Positions 5,663 through 7,248 of a stretch of DNA of 7,248 nucleotides are shown piece after piece. Source of the stretch: Io17-Chloro-G2 sp034428715 (GTDB lineage Bacteria; Chloroflexota; Dehalococcoidia; Lucifugimonadales; UBA3495). The notes under the pieces were generated by a model. That model searched no databases and was not told where the DNA came from. It worked only from the letters and a program-made list of their open reading frames with translations. The DNA lies in the NCBI GenBank assembly GCA_034428715.1, contig DAOUHE010000166.1, positions 1 through 7,248 of the forward strand, in the 5' to 3' direction. Position 1 is the stretch's first letter, and the number at the start of each line of letters is the position of its first letter. The position numbers were made by a program, and so were the translations under genes.

Positions 5663-6937
5663 ATGGCGATCGTTAGGAGATTTCCCAAATACACCGGCCG
5701 GTTTACCACGAGGTGCTTGGGCCGCGGGACATTTTGGAGGGGCGTGGCTTTGGTACTGATGTTGACGCTGGCCGCCTGCACCCGGACAGAGGGCCCGCCC
5801 TCAACTGCCGGCGAAACCACTGGTACCGCGGAAGCCACGGCAATCATCAACGCCGAGACGGGCGCATCCAACAGCAACGGTGAAGTGGCGGTCAACTTGG
5901 TGTCCACGCCAGCACCCGCCGCCGCGGTCTTTTCTCAACCACCCCAACCTTCGGCCCCGGTGGCCACCTCCGATTTGATGTTGCAACTGCCCAGCATCGC
6001 GGACACGGTGGAGCGGGTGCGGCCGGCGGTGGTCTCAATCCTGGCCCAGGTGGTGACCTTGGGAAGGTTTGGCCCTCGAGGAGGGTCCAGCAGCGGTACC
6101 GGGGTCATCATAACCGCCGATGGGTTGGTACTGACCAACAACCACGTGGTAGAGGGGGCCGAGACCCTCACCGTGACATTGGATGACGGTAAACAATTAA
6201 AGGCAGATATAGTCGGAGTCGACCGGCTGGCCGACCTGGCGGTGCTCCGGCTTCCCCAGGGAGAATATCCATTCTTGCCGGTTTCCGGGGATATCCAATT
6301 GCGGTCGGGCGAGTGGGTCATCGCCATTGGAAATGCCCTGGCTCTACCAGGTGGACCAACAGTCACCGTGGGGGTGGTGTCGGCCTTGGGCCGTTCCAGG
6401 GACGCGATTGGCGGAACCACGCTGAACGATCTGGTTCAGACGGATACGGTGATCAATCCCGGCAATTCCGGCGGGCCCCTGTTGAACACAAGGGGCGAGC
6501 TGATTGGGATCAACACGGCAGTGCTAAGGGGTGGAAGCAGAGGCTCGACGCCGATCGAGGGGATCAGCTTTGCCATCAACATGGCCACCGTCTCCCAGGT
6601 TTCGGCCCAATTGATAGAGATCGGACACGTCCGTTGGGCCTACATGGGGCTCAATCTGGACGACCTGACGCCGGAGATCGCGGCCAGGGCCTCGCTTCCC
6701 ATCAGAGAAGGGGTGGTGGTTTTAGGGGTGGGGCCCGGTGGCCCTTCCGAACGGGCCGGCCTTCTGCGCGGGGACATCATATTATCCATGGACGGGCAAA
6801 AGGTGGGCACTGTGATCGACCTGCTGCGGCTGCTACGGAAGGAATTCCAAAGCGGCCAGGAGATCGAAATAGAGATTTTCAGGAATGGCTCTAGTCTTCG
6901 CCTGCCACTGGTCCTGGGGGAAAGACCGCCGGTTTAG
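5663..6937 (+). CDS. HtrA/DegP-type serine protease, lipoprotein-anchored, single PDZ domain
   Basis: This is an envelope protease that cleaves damaged proteins. Its 424 residues start with an Arg-rich n-region and a lipobox, LMLTLAAC, placing the acylated cysteine at C39. A low-complexity Thr/Ala/Pro linker follows to about residue 105, then an S1C trypsin-like domain with LTNNHVVEG (H161), ADLAVLRL (D191) and NPGNSGGPLLNTRGELIGIN (S269), a complete triad. A PDZ domain covers about 327-420, including GVGPGGPSERAGLLRGDIIL. Most HtrA proteins use a transmembrane helix or a cleaved signal; here a lipid anchor is indicated. No Shine-Dalgarno sequence precedes the ATG at 5663. A GTG at codon 28 follows GGAGG but would lose the charged n-region, so I prefer the ATG. 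The gene stands alone between the rdgB-like stub and an insertion sequence. Confidence 0.93.
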   Translation: MAIVRRFPKYTGRFTTRCLGRGTFWRGVALVLMLTLAACTRTEGPPSTAGETTGTAEATAIINAETGASNSNGEVAVNLVSTPAPAAAVFSQPPQPSAPVATSDLMLQLPSIADTVERVRPAVVSILAQVVTLGRFGPRGGSSSGTGVIITADGLVLTNNHVVEGAETLTVTLDDGKQLKADIVGVDRLADLAVLRLPQGEYPFLPVSGDIQLRSGEWVIAIGNALALPGGPTVTVGVVSALGRSRDAIGGTTLNDLVQTDTVINPGNSGGPLLNTRGELIGINTAVLRGGSRGSTPIEGISFAINMATVSQVSAQLIEIGHVRWAYMGLNLDDLTPEIAARASLPIREGVVVLGVGPGGPSERAGLLRGDIILSMDGQKVGTVIDLLRLLRKEFQSGQEIEIEIFRNGSSLRLPLVLGERPPV

Positions 6938-6983
6938 CGGGCGCCCGATTTTGAATGGCCATGGCCGGTGTGTCCAAGACGCC

Positions 6984-7004
6984 TACCGGCGGGCCAGGCC
7001 GGTA
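6984..7004 (+). terminator. Hairpin downstream of htrA, possible terminator
   Basis: TACCGGC (6984-6990) and GCCGGTA (6998-7004) pair perfectly across a 7-base loop. The sequence after it, TCTTGAT, is only weakly T-rich, so this would be an imperfect intrinsic terminator for htrA. Two self-complementary 10-mers, CGGGCGCCCG (6938-6947) and GGCCATGGCC (6957-6966), precede it and may contribute structure. Confidence 0.35.
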
Positions 7005-7030
7005 TCTTGATGAGTCTATATCAAACCTAG

Positions 7031-7248
7031 CAGGCTGCTGAAAAACTCCCGCAGAAATTGCCCGGAGAAGGGTGTAACGGAGATAAAATAAAGGAAACGG
7101 GTGGGAGGTTGAGGGAGTGGGCGGACGACGAGAGCCCCAGGTTAGCATGCTGGCCTTCATTGATCTGGAGACGCGGGTGCCAGCCGGTCATCCCCTGCGG
7201 ACCATCAAGGGGCTAGCCGACCGGGCCTTGGCCCAGCTTTCGCCAGAG
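7031..7248 (+). mobile_element. IS1182/IS5-like insertion sequence, left end (partial)
   Basis: The sequence CAGGCTGCTGAAAAACTCCC begins at 7031 and resembles the terminal repeats of IS1182/ISNCY-type elements, which commonly carry GGCTG(C/T)TGAAAAA. The transposase frame begins about 85 bases inside, a typical distance. A TTGCCC (7058-7063) and a TAAAAT (7084-7089) separated by 20 bases might form a weak internal promoter. CTAG lies directly outside the end (7027-7030) and could be a target motif. The other end is beyond the window. Confidence 0.7.
7117..7248 (+). CDS. IS1182/IS5-like transposase, N-terminal 44 residues (runs off the window)
   Basis: From a GTG at 7117 the frame is open to the window edge, exactly 44 codons. 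It contains MLAFIDLETRVPAGHPLRTI and then KGLADRALAQLSPE. This is the conserved opening of IS1182-like transposases, which usually read (L/M)xxFxDLExRVPxDHPLR and then IKxxxDxAL. GGGAGG (7103-7108) sits 8 bases before the GTG; an in-frame ATG at 7147 is an alternative start, but it would remove the short basic leader GGRREPQVS commonly seen in relatives. The DDE catalytic domain is outside the window, so function cannot be assessed. The element points away from htrA. Confidence 0.82.
   Translation, partial: MGGRREPQVSMLAFIDLETRVPAGHPLRTIKGLADRALAQLSPE

Noticed and set aside
5584..5907. Minus-strand frame across the rph-htrA gap
   Set aside because: Most of it is antisense to the htrA signal and linker region and the remainder shows no family features or ribosome site.
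1..7248. CRISPR array, tRNA or rRNA gene
   Set aside because: No regularly spaced direct repeats, no tRNA T-loop or CCA-type segments and no rRNA-like conserved stretches were seen on either strand.

Overview
The window looks like a chromosomal segment of a GC-rich bacterium. Chloroflexota (Dehalococcoidia/SAR202-like) is my best guess, from the style of the ComEC, RNase PH and lipoprotein-HtrA proteins and the TTG starts; this is an impression, not a proven placement. The protein families are known ones. I do not see a convincing undescribed multi-gene system. What stands out is gene decay and mobile-element flanking.

Layout. The left edge (1-195, minus) is the 5' end of an IS1380-type transposase. 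Beside it, also on minus, are an OB-fold lipoprotein gene (about 901-242, with a probable frameshift in its signal peptide) and a membrane-anchored protein with a DUF4145/HEPN-like RNEAAH motif (1629-1015). At about 1630-1680 transcription diverges around a perfect 17-bp palindrome. To the right on plus are a truncated comEA-like helix-hairpin-helix gene (1682-1894), comEC split by a one-base frameshift at a GGGG run (1987-4508), a promoter-bearing gap, intact rph (4774-5496), a 41-codon ORF overlapping rph by ATGA whose first residues resemble RdgB, and an intact lipoprotein HtrA protease with one PDZ domain (5663-6937). The right edge (about 7031-7248, plus) is the start of an IS1182/IS5-like transposase with its terminal GGCTGCTGAAAAAC-type end.

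How the genes fit together. ComEA and ComEC are the DNA receptor and the inner-membrane channel of natural transformation. Here the first is reduced to its DNA-binding tip with eroded hairpins and the second is split, so DNA uptake is probably lost unless the indels are sequencing errors. Rph (tRNA 3'-end trimming) and HtrA (envelope proteolysis) are intact in every motif I checked. RdgB, commonly found next to Rph, seems reduced to a stub. The two insertion sequences at opposite edges, together with several damaged genes, suggest either an IS-rich genome undergoing gene loss or an assembly with residual single-base indels.
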